Source: Termitomyces sp. T153
Lineage: Eukaryota > Basidiomycota > Agaricomycetes > Agaricales > Lyophyllaceae
Length of the DNA stretch: 64,000 nt
Reading direction: 5' to 3'
Assembly: GCA_018296165.2 (NCBI GenBank)
Contig: JACKQL020000107.1
Location: 97,921 to 161,920 of the forward strand
The notes under the pieces were generated by a model. It did no database searches and was not told the DNA's origin. It was given only the letters and a program-made list of their open reading frames with translations. This document shows, piece by piece, positions 12,508 through 23,440 of this stretch. Each line of letters begins with the position of its first letter. Position 1 is the first letter of the stretch. Position numbers and translations under genes: made by a program.

Positions 12508-13875
12508 ATGCCTCGCCGCCCGCGTCCTCTGTCGAGACAGAAAAGGATTTCTACTCGTCCATTTGATAACAATAGTCCATCTCTGAATATCAAATCGCCT
12601 AAAAGATCCCTTTTAGTCGTCGAGAACGAAGTCGAGGATGAAGATACTCTGTTAGAAGCAAGTGCCTCAAATGCCCCAAACGATGCAGTCAATGCCGATC
12701 TGGAGGAAGATGGTGAGGATGATTCGGATTTAGATGCGCCTCGAATTGCACAGTGGATCGATGAGGATGAGTTGGAGCAAAACTATGTCAAGGCAGGACC
12801 TTCGTCGAATCTGGTGCGTCGATTGTTTTTACCTCTCGGAGACAATCTTTCAAATCTATGATTGTCAGAAAAGCCTTAAAAATGGTTTGCCTGCTTTTTG
12901 TTCGATTGTTCCACGTAATGATATTAATGACATGATTACTTTGATAGATTTATTAGGTATGCCTCTCGGGGCGCTTCGAAAAGCTCAAAACGTGCTTGCT
13001 CAGACAGCAGCGGACACTGAATCAGACGAGAGCGAAGAAGAGTCTGAACTTCAATCCGTGTCTGAAAAGGGAAAGGAGCGAAAGAAGGTCGAATGGAGTA
13101 TCAGGCCTAGCAAGGAAATCACGAAACGGGTAAACAAACATGCGTACGTTTTGGTTTCGTTGATATTTTTTCCCTGCCACATGAGTCGATTATTCAGCCC
13201 GACAGAGGTAACTTCAAAGCGCCCGGTGACTCGCAAACGAACAGTTGTCGAAGTCAAGACTATGGTGCGCAGGAATCAGTTTTGAATCCGATGCGATACT
13301 CATTTGACATTCATGTAGCAAGCGCGGGATCCCCGCTTCCTGCCTCTAGCGGGTCAGTTCTCAGCAGAAAAGTTTCGCCAAGGCTACAGCTTTTTGGCGG
13401 GGTCACATATCAGCGAGTTGGATGCGCTACGAGAGCATTTGAAGCGCGCGAGAAAGTTGCTTGTATCGTCACCGCGGGATTTATATGAGGAGCGTGCTGA
13501 CGAGGTGCAAAAGCTGGAACAGGCAGTTAAACGGGCGGAAAGTTTGGTGAACAAGGACAGAAGGGACAAGATCGAACAGGAGGCACTTGCGAAGGTGAAA
13601 AAAGAGGAGCGAGATAAGAGGAAGCAGGGCAAGGGAGAGTGGCACATGAAGAATGGTGAGTACAACAGTTTGCGGTGGAAGATTCTAATTGAGACTGGTT
13701 GGAAGTCAACAAGCGCGAGCTTTTGATGAAGGCGCAGTATGAGGCCCTCGCTGCTGAAGGAGGAAAGAGGGCAGTGAGGAAGGCAATCGAGAAGAAGCAG
13801 AAAAGAATTGGACAGAAAGAAAGGAGATCCCGTCCATTTGTCCAGGACGGAGCCAAACGACGGCGGGTGATCTAG
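12508..13875 (+). CDS. RRP36: rRNA biogenesis protein Rrp36
   Basis: Rrp36 is a nucleolar protein of the small-subunit processome needed for early cleavages of the pre-rRNA and 18S maturation. The start at 12508 gives [17 protein letters not shown] long acidic segment follows ([12 protein letters not shown], then [18 protein letters not shown]), typical of the N-terminus. Exons then give [48 protein letters not shown] (the family's RDPRF core), and [21 protein letters not shown] highly charged coiled coil follows. It ends with [18 protein letters not shown] and GAKRRRVI, stopping at 13873-13875. Introns interrupt at about 12813, 13143, 13265 and 13656. Overall length, about 330 residues, fits the family. 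Confidence 0.9.
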
Positions 13876-14027
13876 ACTCAAATATCGGCATAGCACGTGA
13901 GGATCAGAGAAAATGTGAAATACTTGTCTTTTGAAGAAAGATTGATTTGAATTCATTTCGATTGTATGCATCGTTGAAATTGCCACGTACGCCTTTGGCG
14001 CACATCGTGAATGTCGCTGCCCTTACC

Positions 14028-16244
14028 ATGAACGATGATCACAGCATTCCCGATGCTGACATATATAGAGGTGGCTCTCCGCGTCCCTTCAGCCCCGCAG
14101 CCTCTTCATCTTCAACATCTTCATCTTCCTTCTCCTTTGCAGGTGGCCGACTTGGAGCTATCGCTGCTGTTGTAGAGCTTGCAATCTCGCGTTGGGCTCG
14201 TCAGTGGACTCGAGGTACTGCTTCAGATTCATCCTCATCGTCTTCTCGCTCGTCCATCATCACGCTTTCTCGCCCACAACGGCTCCGCATACGCCGAAGA
14301 CGCAGTGTAGCCACAGTACAATCTGATCAGTCAGAGCGTGATATTGCAGCCCGCATCTCTCTTCTCAAAGCCCGAGAGGAGTCACGGCAGGTCCCACGAA
14401 ATTTTACACTCTACTTGCCTCCTTCCATTTCTTCCTCAGAGGATGTCGCTCCACGCATAACCCCGACAAATTCTTTACCGGTCCTTTTGCAGCAGCTTGA
14501 CATTGTGGTCAAAAAAGCGACTAAAGCACACCGCAATCATGATCGCCAGCATCTACCCTCTGGCAAAAATCGCGCAAAGCAACCCGTGCGACATCAAGAC
14601 TACATGCTACCTTCCCCTGCAGTACAATCTTTTATTCCTCAGTCGATCAAGCCAAAGGCGTGGTACTTAGACGTTGCTTCCCCAACATGGGAAGACATGC
14701 GCACACTGGGCAAGGTAAGTATCAACGTTCATCCTAAATTAGTTTCATTCCAACTCTGTTCCGAGATTCTACATTTGCATCCACTCACTTTGGAAGATAT
14801 TCTGCAACGTGACCCTCGGGAAAAGCTGGAGTTGTTCCCGAAGCTTGGCTATTATTTTATTTCTTTTCGTGCCATAGATTCTGCGTCACGAAATAGAACA
14901 GAAGACCGCATGGAGGTGCTGGATGGCTCTGCACCAGATGCTGGGATAATAGGAGAGGCCAATGTCTATCTGATTGTGTTTAAGGAAGGAATATGCTCTG
15001 TGAGGCGATTCCAAGTTGTCTCAGATCGTATTGAAAAACTTTTTACAACAGTTTCATTTTACCGACATATCTGGTAGGAGGACCGCTACTTCGCACACAG
15101 AATATCCTCACAGACAACTTAGAGCACACAGATCGTGTAATAAATCGCATTGCGCTTCTTCAAGGAGTCATAAATATGTCCTCAGGTTGGTGTTTTGAGT
15201 CCCAACACCAACACCATTCACTGATTAGGAACAATAGATTGGATCGCTCACGGAATTCTGGATTCAATTGTAGACTCTTTCTTTCCTCTTCTCGAGGAGA
15301 TCGAGCAAGAAGTCGCAGCGATCGAGGATTTAGTGTTAACCGCAGGAGGAGGTGGAGCACCTGTTAGCCCTCGACAATATGACGTACCTCTCATGCGGAC
15401 CTCACGTAAACTCGACGAAAAGCAGTCAAAGTTGCTATCTGACGCAGAGAAACATTCTATTGCTAGTGTGGATGTCAGGTTTTCCTCCCCCCAGTTGACG
15501 ATTTCGCTCGCCTTCCGACGAATAAGACGGGCGGTCAGCATGCATTGGCGAAGGCTGTGGGCGAACGTTCCCTCTCACCTAAGCCCGACTCAAATGACTT
15601 TACGACGTATGGCAAGGACCAGGAGACTCATTACGTCACTGACTCGCTTGCTGGCGACTAAGTCAGAGGTCGTCGCACAGATCAGAAAACGTCTCCTGAC
15701 CGTAAATGGGACTAGACGGGATGACAATCTTGATGTGGCTATCTATATGGGAGATGTGCAGGGTAAGACACTTGCATCTGAGGTGTTATTGTCCATTGAA
15801 CTCCCTCTCCAGATCATATTCTTACTCTTCAGCATTCACTTGTGGATTATGAGCGTATACTTAGCCAGTCCCATCCCACATATCTCTCCCAGCTCCGCAC
15901 AGGAGTTGCACTGACGAAGCGCAGCACCGACAAGTCTATCTTATACCTGACCGTTGTCAACCTGGCAGTTCCATGCGTTCAGCCCCTCATTGGTATGCCA
16001 ATCTTTTGGTTGGAACTTTTGGAATAAATCTCAAAAGTCTTTTAATGTAGGTCTAATGTCCACCAATATACACATCCCCACCAATTTACCCATCCCAAAG
16101 AACCCCGATACCCCAACAGGCTCGTTTCATGTCTTTGGCATCGTTATTAGTCTAGCTATCGGCATCCTCTGTGTATACATCTCCGTTGTGAGGTGGTGGT
16201 GGAGGCAGGCCAAGACGAAAATACGACAACACAAAATCCTCTAG
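14028..16244 (+). CDS. CorA-family Mg2+ transporter (Mnr2/Alr-like)
   Basis: CorA-type proteins are pentameric Mg2+ channels with a large cytoplasmic N-terminal domain and two C-terminal membrane helices. The start at 14028 gives MNDDHSIPDADIYRGGSPRP, then Ser-rich and basic stretches. The CorA core follows: WYLDVASPTWEDMRTLGK, LHLHPLTLEDILQRDPREKL (the signature HPL-x-EDI), ELFPKLGYYFISFR, and ANVYLIVFKEGICSVRRF. A long helix follows with FFPLLEEIEQEVAAIEDLVL and RRLITSLTRLLATKSEVVAQ. The membrane part has LYLTVVNLAVPCVQPLIG, a loop, then FHVFGIVISLAIGILCVY and a basic tail ending KIL at 16244. The loop reads LMSTNIHIP rather than the usual Gly-Met-Asn. Five or so short introns are visible. 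The location could be plasma or vacuolar membrane. Confidence 0.87.
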
Positions 16245-16347
16245 ATCTGTTATTCGATGGATGGGATGGGCATCACGATGTTGTGTCTACAAAATATCTG
16301 TGACTTCATTAATGACAATACATATATCGTACGGTAGAAGACGGATT

Positions 16348-17783
16348 CTAAGTGGTTGCAACTTCTTTTGAAGTGGTAAGAGATAATATGTGGCCTGTAT
16401 CATTTAAAGCTTCTTGCACTGTTTAACGAGTAAGCTGATTACACCAATACCACATTACAACCATACTTTACCTTTGGCCTGGAAGCGTAGCTGTTGCTGT
16501 TCAAATTCTTCGAACGTTGCACGTAGTGTTTCCCTTTGTGATTTGAGAATCTCATCAGCTCGCCTTAAGTGCTCCGATTCTGACCGCAGATGTTCTAAGC
16601 TCTCTTCCACCTGGCGGTGTAATGTTTCAAGGCCTAACATCTGCTCCGTATATATATCGCGAAGCTTCTCCCATTTCAGCCCTGGAAAGACGGTGAATTA
16701 ACCTCTCTTGAGACTGGAATCGATCTGCTCCGCACCTGGGACCTGTATTTCACGAGTGACAGAAGCATATCTGAACACTTGAGCATCTAGATCTTGGTCA
16801 TCGACCCAAGAGACTCTCTTGGTTGTATTTGAACGTTTGATGCAGCTCGGCCGTCGGCGAACCTGGCTGTTAGAAACAGTAGAACTTGATTCTGTAGGCT
16901 TTGGTAATTCAGGCTCGGCATTGGACAACTCAGGCTTGGTCAAAGTCTTGTTGGGAAGGGAAACAATTCTCTGAGGGTCGTCAGATCGATCGAACCCCGT
17001 GTCGAGATCCCTTATTCGAAGAAGATGAGGGAGCGGAGGAGGTGATGTGACCACCCTTGGGAATGGAGGTGTGCTTGTGGCTGTAGAGTCGTTGCGATAT
17101 GGGATCGAGACGGATTTCCCTATGAGCGAGGGAACAACGGTGGAGTGGGAAGGATATCTAGGTCGTTGTTGGTGTAATTCCACTTTGCGTTGTGGTGGAG
17201 GATCTGATTGATTGGTAGTTCCGCTAGCTTTAACCTTGTTGACTTGCGATGAACCTTCCTGATTTGCAAGAGACGCCAGGCATTTTGTGCACTTGCAGGG
17301 AGTTGATGATACTTTCTCGCGCCGTTTCTGCTGTACACGAGCATGCTGGTCGAGAAACCATCCTTCCATTTCTTTGAGGCGAAAGTCGGAGGGTGCAACG
17401 ATGGTCAGGAAAGAAAGGTCGATCGCCTCTCCGGCAGGCCGCATAAGGGGAACCTTGGCAAGCCTCTGGCACTTGCGTATCATCCTGTCTTTCAAATGGC
17501 GAATCTCGAGGATGCGCTCCCAAGAGAGGGAAGACCCTTTACGTAGCTCATAGTCCTCGAGCTTGAGGAGTTGTTCATACATAGAAGCAGTGCCCGGCGG
17601 CAGCAGAACCTGGGAGAGGGTAAAAATCTAATTTATGACTATCAATTGGCTGCCAACCTTGAGCTGATTTGGGGTATCGGTGGTCTGGATATATCTCCAC
17701 CCTTTCGCTGTGCGCGAATCCTGAGGTTCTAGCTGGCCTCGAACGGAGCTACGGCACAGGTGGCTAGGGGGAGATCGGTGCAT
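16348..17783 (-). CDS. Unrecognised fungal protein with C-terminal coiled coil
   Basis: No family is recognised. The start at 17783 gives MHRSPPSHLCRSSVRGQL. An intron with GTTGGC donor then joins NQLK to VLLPPGTASMYEQLLKLEDY. The N-terminal third is helical and charged (ERILEIRHLKDRMIRKCQRL). A Cys pair cluster KCTKC follows, then a Pro/Ser/Thr-rich linker. A basic patch RRRPSCIKRSNTTKRVSW comes before an intron at about 16682-16735. The C-terminal part is a coiled coil (LHRQVEESLEHLRSESEHLR, then LKSQRETLRATFEEFEQQQL) that ends after a last intron in VQEALNDTGHILSLTTSKEV, with its stop at 16348-16350. The gene converges on the CorA gene (104 bp apart) and diverges from Pex16. A structural or cytoskeletal role is possible but unsupported. 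Confidence 0.7.
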
Positions 17784-18043
17784 GAGGGGAAGACAGAACA
17801 CTACGATGCATCTCTAACATGTACATGTGCTTCTTGGCAAACACGACATAAATGATCAACAAAATTGCATTAGAAAGTGGAAATTCTGAGTATTTTTTTT
17901 GTTCCTTGCAAAGCAAGCGCCGAATAGACCTCAAGGGCGGCAACGACGAAATAAATAGCGCAGAGGAGCAGGTCCAAGGCGCGTGGGAAACCGGCTTTGT
18001 GACGACTGTGATTTCTCGCCTTTCTGCCGTTCCTTCGCCGCCC
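17784..18043. promoter_or_regulatory. Divergent promoter region (coiled-coil protein / Pex16)
   Basis: The starts of two divergent genes are 260 bp apart. The stretch contains an open frame running into Pex16 from the plus strand, but the Met-Ser-Met-Ser start at 18044 gives the family's normal N-terminus, so the upstream part is taken as 5' leader and promoter. Confidence 0.5.
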
Positions 18044-19372
18044 ATGTCGATGTCCATTGCCCGTTATGAAGCTTTCCTCCTAGATAATGTCTCAACTATC
18101 TCATCGCTCGAGTCCTCTCTTCGTTCTATAACATGGTTTCTTCCTGGCAGATTCAAGGACGCTGAATTGGCGTCCGAAACTCGTCAGTTTCTCAATCAGT
18201 TGTGTTCTTCGCTCCGTTGATAAACCTCTGTCAGTCACTTCTCTGCTCAATGTAATGAGCATGTATCATGACACCCTTCTTGCAAAAATTGTTCAAAAAG
18301 ATCGAAACTATCAACCGCTTATTCCCCCTTCCCTCCACACTCGCTTCACCAAAGCATGGTCTGACAAGAGCGACAAATACAAATGGGCTGCCCGTGCCCT
18401 TCAGTTAATAAAATTCCTCGAACTTGTCGTGGAGATGGGCTTGCGGCGCAAAGTCTCCTCCAAGGCCAGGTGGAGAGGTGTAATCCTGTTGGAGGTAGTC
18501 AAGTGAGTTCATGCCGATCTTGCATCCTGCACACCTCCCTTAGATCAATCCTGTCCAGAGCGTGTCTTCGTTTCACACTCTTATTGATTACGCGTAAGCC
18601 TCTCTTGTCACCCCCGATACCCGAGCGCGACTTCGACCCAGCGTCTCTACCTACCTCGACCCACCCATCATCCGAGACCCCTTCTGACTCTACCGCAATT
18701 CCTGATCATCTCAGAAATAATCACACACCTCTGCCACCTCACGCATTGCTCTCTCCTCGATCCGAGACTACGGCGGAAGATTATCTGCTACCCAAGGCTA
18801 TGTCCACCTCATCTGTTAGGCCATCACTTTCTCTGGTCAAATCTCTCTCTTCACCCACGGATTGGATTGCAGAATCCATCTACATCATGCGCCCCCTTGT
18901 CTACGGTACATATGACAACTGTCCCACCAACAGTCTTGTTCTAACCTTTTTTTAGCGACTCTACTTGTTTCTGACAGACGTTCAAGCCGACCTCTCATAG
19001 TTGCACTTGCTATGGAATTATTATCACGTAATCTTCGTAGAACTCCGCCCCTTTCTGCAGTTCTTGAACGTACAGAATATGCAAGAAGAGATCGAGATAT
19101 GTTATGGTATCTATTACGTGGGTCTATATGGCAGTCGTACACTCGGTGCGTTTATGTTCTTTATTTTACCTTTTCGCTGATTTTTCCATTGTATCTCAGG
19201 CCCAAGTTGCAAAATTTTGCCGTGGGGGCATCTCATACCCCCTTGTTCAATCTTTTTGGAGCTTTCATCCAGGATTGGATCCCTTTGATTGATGAATACT
19301 ATTATTGTATGTGCTATTACATCTGTGTTTTGTACCTGCTAAATTCTATACCTACTAGATACCGCTCCTTAG
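18044..19372 (+). CDS. PEX16: Peroxisomal membrane biogenesis protein Pex16
   Basis: Pex16 is a membrane peroxin involved in recruiting peroxisomal membrane proteins and de novo peroxisome formation. The start at 18044 (MSMSIARYEAFLLDNVST) leads into SSLESSLRSITWFLPGRFKD, the typical Pex16 N-terminus. After an intron at about 18182 come LLNVMSMYHDTLLAKIVQ and KWAARALQLIKFLELVVEMG. A variable Ser/Pro-rich linker follows, then IAESIYIMRPLVYA, ALAMELLSRNLRRTPPLSAV, RRDRDMLWYLLRGSIWQSYT, and after more introns PLFNLFGAFIQDWIPLIDEY. A last intron gives the short end YYYYTAP with its stop at 19370-19372. Six or so introns are visible. The order of motifs and length, about 370 residues, fit the family well. 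Confidence 0.92.
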
Positions 19373-19604
19373 CCCTTTATCTAGCTTCTTTGACGATGTA
19401 TCCTATAATACAATATCTACTTGATCGTGGTCATTCTCTGAGCCGAGAGGACTCGTATTGCTTCTTGTCATTCCTGAATCACATCAAGCTAAATCTGTCG
19501 TATGTGTACCATGTGATTCGACGAGACACCAACTTTCCAGGGTCCGTCACCACTCACTATAAGTACATATCCCCAGCGCTTAGATATCGATCACAATCAC
19601 CATA

Positions 19605-20367
19605 ATGTCTGAAAACCCGCTTCTCCCCAACCTACGCCGCATTGTGACCGGTCATGACCAACAAGGCAATTCCGTAGTGGATAGTGATCGGGTTCTTCTT
19701 TCAGAGGTATCTCGGCCGTCGTTCGATTGACTTTTACTTTTGCTAACAGAAAATTGTTGCAGCCAATGGGCACTGTTAAGGGCGCTAGGTCAGCTGCTAT
19801 CTGGGTGACAACTGACTCCATTCCAACAAATGATAATAACAACCTGTCGGTCCTAATAAATTCCTCGGTAGATGTGGTTCCTAACTGATTTTTTCCACCG
19901 TAGTGAAGACGGTGCTGCTCGTACCATCGACGATCAAGCAAATTTTCGACTTGTTCACCCCAATGGAACCAACCTAAGGTCCACTGAACTTGCGCCTGGA
20001 AGCACTACAGTCATGGTGAAAATACTCAGAAATAAATCTATGTCGCTTGCTGACGATTTCGGCAGCATCGTACCTCTTCTCTGGACTACAACATCTTAGG
20101 TAAGGTACCAAATTTCGGTCAATAGAACACCATCAGTAATGGTGTCTCTTATTAGTCCAGGGAGAGCTAATCTTGATAACGGAGGACGGAACAGAAAAGC
20201 ATCTCAAGAACCCTGGCGACACCGTCATTCAGAAAGGGACAATGCACGCATGGAAAAATCCTACTGATAAATGGACCCGGTGGGTATCGGTTCTGATAGC
20301 GGCAGAACCTGCCATTTTCAACGGAGAAACATTGGGACCGGCTATTTTACCCGTATCGCTGCCGTAG
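19605..20367 (+). CDS. Cupin-domain protein
   Basis: A small single-domain cupin, a metal-binding beta-barrel fold used by many dioxygenases, isomerases and binding proteins. The start at 19605 gives MSENPLLPNLRRIVTGHDQQ. Exons follow with ARSAAIWVTTDSIPTN, FRLVHPNGTNLRSTELAPGS, then across an intron (GTGAAAATAC donor) HRTSSLDYNILVQGELILIT. The second cupin motif is GDTVIQKGTMHAWKNPTDKW. It ends LGPAILPVSLP at 20367. Motif 1 keeps the first His (HRTSSLDY) but has Asp-Tyr where many cupins have a second His and Glu, so the metal site may be altered; motif 2 keeps its His. The substrate is unknown. The gene converges on a short-chain dehydrogenase, 123 bp stop to stop. Confidence 0.85.
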
Positions 20368-20490
20368 AATGGAAGTCTAAATGTGTGGCCCCACGGACCG
20401 ACAAAGGCATGGACTTGGTGTAAACTACTCTCCTACATAAGTATGTAGCACAGGACCTGGTTGGTAACCACAATCTACACACCAATCAAA

Positions 20491-21523
20491 CTATTGCAAA
20501 TTGACAAAAAGTCCTCCATCAACTAACAAGGAGGCTCCTGTAACATATTTAGCGAGATCACTTGCCAAAAAAACAACCGGGCCCGAAATATCGTCTGTTG
20601 CTGCAGTAATGGCGATTGAGCTCATCGGCAAAAGGACTTGTTGGCAACAGCTCACTTCCAAGTCTTTTGAGAACGGTACGATTGATAGTATATTCACGTT
20701 TTTTTTCGTCGGCAAGGTCCTCTTTATTGATATCAGTGGCAATGGTGCCCGGAAGTATGGCGTTCGCTCGTATGCCATATTTTCCCAAAGCAATCGCACA
20801 ACTTTGCATCAACGAAAGGATACCGGCTTTCGTTGGAGTGTAATGACTGCAAAAAAGTCATCGTGATTAACGAATATATATGAATTTCTTACCATTGTAG
20901 TTCACCTCCAACGAGCGCAGAGATTGAAGAAATTCCGATGATTGAACCACCAGGGGGGATCTGATTTTTCATCACATTTGCAACCGCTATCGTTGCTGTG
21001 AGCATCTGATGGGCTAAGAGGGAAATTTCTTGCCTTGCACGATGTAGAATGAGCCATCAAGATTCACCTGTCGTGTTCTCTCCCAGGTTGTGTGTGGCAT
21101 AGTCAAAAATTCCGCGAAGGGGCAGATACCAGCATTTGAAACAAGAACATCTATTCTACCGAACGCTTTCACTCCGATTTCAACGATCTACTTATAGGTT
21201 CAGAATATTCCTTGTGACGAGAGCCGGTTTCTGACCTTGGAAGAAGTCGCAGGATCTCCAATGTCCCCCGCGACCGTCACTACTTGTGCACCTTTGCTCT
21301 CAACCTCCCTTTGAATGGATCGAATCTCTGCCTCCGTTTCTGCATCACCCAGATAGTGAAGAATCAAAGCGGAGGCACCGTATTTCACGAAGTCAAGGGC
21401 ACTGGTGTCATGTTGTTAGTAAAACAGAGACATTAGACGTCAATATAGAAAGGACAACCATGCACGCCCTATGCCCCTAGAAGAGCCGGTTATGCAAACG
21501 ATCTTGTTCGCAACAAGAGCCAT
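20491..21523 (-). CDS. Short-chain dehydrogenase/reductase (classical SDR)
   Basis: Classical SDRs are NAD(P)-dependent oxidoreductases with a Rossmann fold. The start at 21523 gives MALVANKIVCITGSSRGIGR, holding the TG-x3-G-x-G coenzyme motif. Exons then give FVKYGASALILHYLGDAETE, VTVAGDIGDPATSSK, IDVLVSNAGICPF (the NAG motif), SIIGISSISALVGGE (catalytic Ser region), CHYTPTKAGILSLMQS (catalytic Tyr-x3-Lys), GIRANAILPGTIATDINKED, and the C-terminal SGPVVFLASDLAKYVTGASL with LVDGGLFVNLQ, stop at 20491-20493. All catalytic residues appear present. It resembles 3-oxoacyl-ACP-reductase-like and gluconate/glucose-dehydrogenase-like SDRs; the substrate cannot be told. It is divergent from the reductoisomerase-like gene. 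Confidence 0.9.
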
Positions 21524-21791
21524 GGTCACAACAATCGCAATTGAGAGGTCGCTTTATTTCCCATGAAGCTGCTTGTACAAAACCGTGCCGGTCCGGGAAC
21601 TCAGGGCCAGATGACCGTCACCCATACGGAAAAACCATTTCTATCACCCATGACCGACCTACATATGATAAACTCTCAGGAGATTCAGGGAAGAAGAACG
21701 TTAGGAAGGAGCCGGAGGAATGCTCACTATAAAATGTCGACTTGGTAGACAGAACCCTAATCGTTCCCTCTCACAACGACATAAAATTCTG
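21524..21791. promoter_or_regulatory. Divergent promoter region (SDR / reductoisomerase-like)
   Basis: The start codons of the SDR (21523, -) and the reductoisomerase-like gene (21792, +) are 268 bp apart, so the two genes share an upstream region and may be co-regulated. No binding site was recognised. Confidence 0.5.
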
Positions 21792-23318
21792 ATGGCAGCG
21801 AAGATGTAAGGACTCGTCGGATGATACTGAACGCCATGAACTGACAGATTTATTGAGTTACTATGATTCTGACGCTGATCTCGGGTTACTGAAAGACATG
21901 AAAATAGTGTTCCTGGGGTGCGTCTTGTTTGAACTCTATCTTGACCGACACTACAACTATTGCAATCCAGTTTTGGAAATCAAGGTGCCGCACAAGCACA
22001 GAACCTCAGAGATAGTGGTGTTCCCAATGATGATATCTTGATTGCGAATCGCGACGATTCCTATGCGATCAACGCGAGATCGAAAGGTTTCCATGTCGAG
22101 CACAACTTCTCCAAGGCTGCTGCTGTGGCAGATGGTAAGAGAAAAGTATACCTAATTCTGTTGAGAGTTTGCATTGAGGATGATTGATGACTAGTTATCT
22201 TCATTTTGATTCCCGATCAGGTGCAACCACGAGTATTCAACAAGCAAGTTGCTCCAGCATTAAAAGCAACAGCGACTATCGTTATTGCCAGCGGATACAA
22301 CGTGTTTTATAAATTGCTCGATTTCCAGGTCACGCAGGACGTTGTCATGGTAGCACCAAGGTTCGAAGCACACACCACGAAGTTGGAAAAGTATTCATGG
22401 TAGCTGCAGGATGATAGGGTCCTCTGTACGCTCCTTATACGAAAAGCAAAAGGGTTTCCCATGCTTCATCTCTGTCGAACAAGATGGCACGGGAACTGGG
22501 TTGCCTATGGCATTGGCTCTTTCTCGGGCTATTGGGGCAACTCGAGCTGGCGCAATCGCTTCTTCTGCGCGTGAGGAAACAGCTATGGATCTTTTTGCAG
22601 GCAAATTGAACACATCAAAAGTTGTATGATTACTGATCAACAAATTGTGACAGAACAAGCCTTGTGGCCAAATATCATCATGTTATTCAGGTGAGAATCG
22701 TCCCAATGACACGATTCAACTGAGACTTAGCTGAGGCTATCCTTATCTGCATGAAACTAGGGAAGCATTCCACGTTCTCAAGGAAGCCGGATGTTCTGAC
22801 GAAGCACTGTGCTATGAGATGTAAGATTACCCAATCAGTATTGATAAGACGATGATCACTCACAGATTACCAGGTGGATGTCTAAAGAGCCAGCAGAGAT
22901 ATTTGAACGGGCGGCAGAAGACGGCTTCATTCAACAAGTATGTCTGCCTGTAGTACCTGGGATGCAACTGATGATTATTGCCAGCTGAAATATCACTCCA
23001 CGGTTTCTCAGTTCGGACAGCTCAGCGGAGCATTAGCCCTTGACGGAAAGGAGGCTCGGAAGCATTTCGAAGATATCCTGTATAATCAGGTATGTCCCTG
23101 GTAGTTTTCAGATTGCACTGTGCAACTCGGCTGAGAGTTATTTTTCCTAGGTCCTAAACGGCAAATTTTGCAAGGAATTTAGCAAGATCGAAGACGACCT
23201 CGAGAAGGAGGGCTCAGAAAATCCTTTGAATGAGTTGTATCGCAGATCTGAAGAGAGCGAGCTTGGTAAAGCTGAGAAGAGGGTTCGAGCTCGTCTGGCA
23301 AATTTGCTTGTGGCATAG
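21792..23318 (+). CDS. Ketol-acid reductoisomerase-like protein with altered active site
   Basis: True ketol-acid reductoisomerases (KARI) make branched-chain amino-acid precursors with NADPH and two Mg2+. Splicing a short first exon (MAAKI, intron 21806-21857) to YYDSDADLGLLKDMKIVFLG gives an N-terminus like short prokaryotic KARIs, without a mitochondrial presequence. Next come the Rossmann turn GFGNQGAAQAQNLRDSG, VIFILIPDQVQPRVF, VVMVAPRMIGSSVRSLYEKQ, GATRAGAIASSAREET and MDLFAEQALWPN. The metal ligands of the DLF-x-EQ segment are present. However the Gly-Pro-Gly loop after VVMVAP is replaced by Met-Ile-Gly, and in the C-terminal helix (EALCYEMWMSKEPAEIF) the second Glu of the family's metal pair appears to be Ser. 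It ends ARLANLLVA at 23318. It is probably a paralogue with different or lost activity. About seven introns. Confidence 0.82.
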
Positions 23319-23440
23319 TTTGTGTGACTTTGTACTGAGAGATTTTCCCACCAAATTACGAATCAACTTACGAATCAACTTTTCATTTTGCACTCGAACA
23401 CAAATACCAACAACTTTTGCCTTGTGTTCACAGCATACTC

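Noticed and set aside
12734..13285. Single long frame through the Rrp36 region, starting in another phase
   Set aside because: It reads through introns; the spliced frame gives the RDPRF core and full family order.
16682..16702. A 21-nt intron between KRG and LKWEKL in the coiled-coil gene
   Set aside because: Too short for this genome; the donor GTGCGG at about 16735 gives a 54-nt intron with the same acceptor and keeps the frame.
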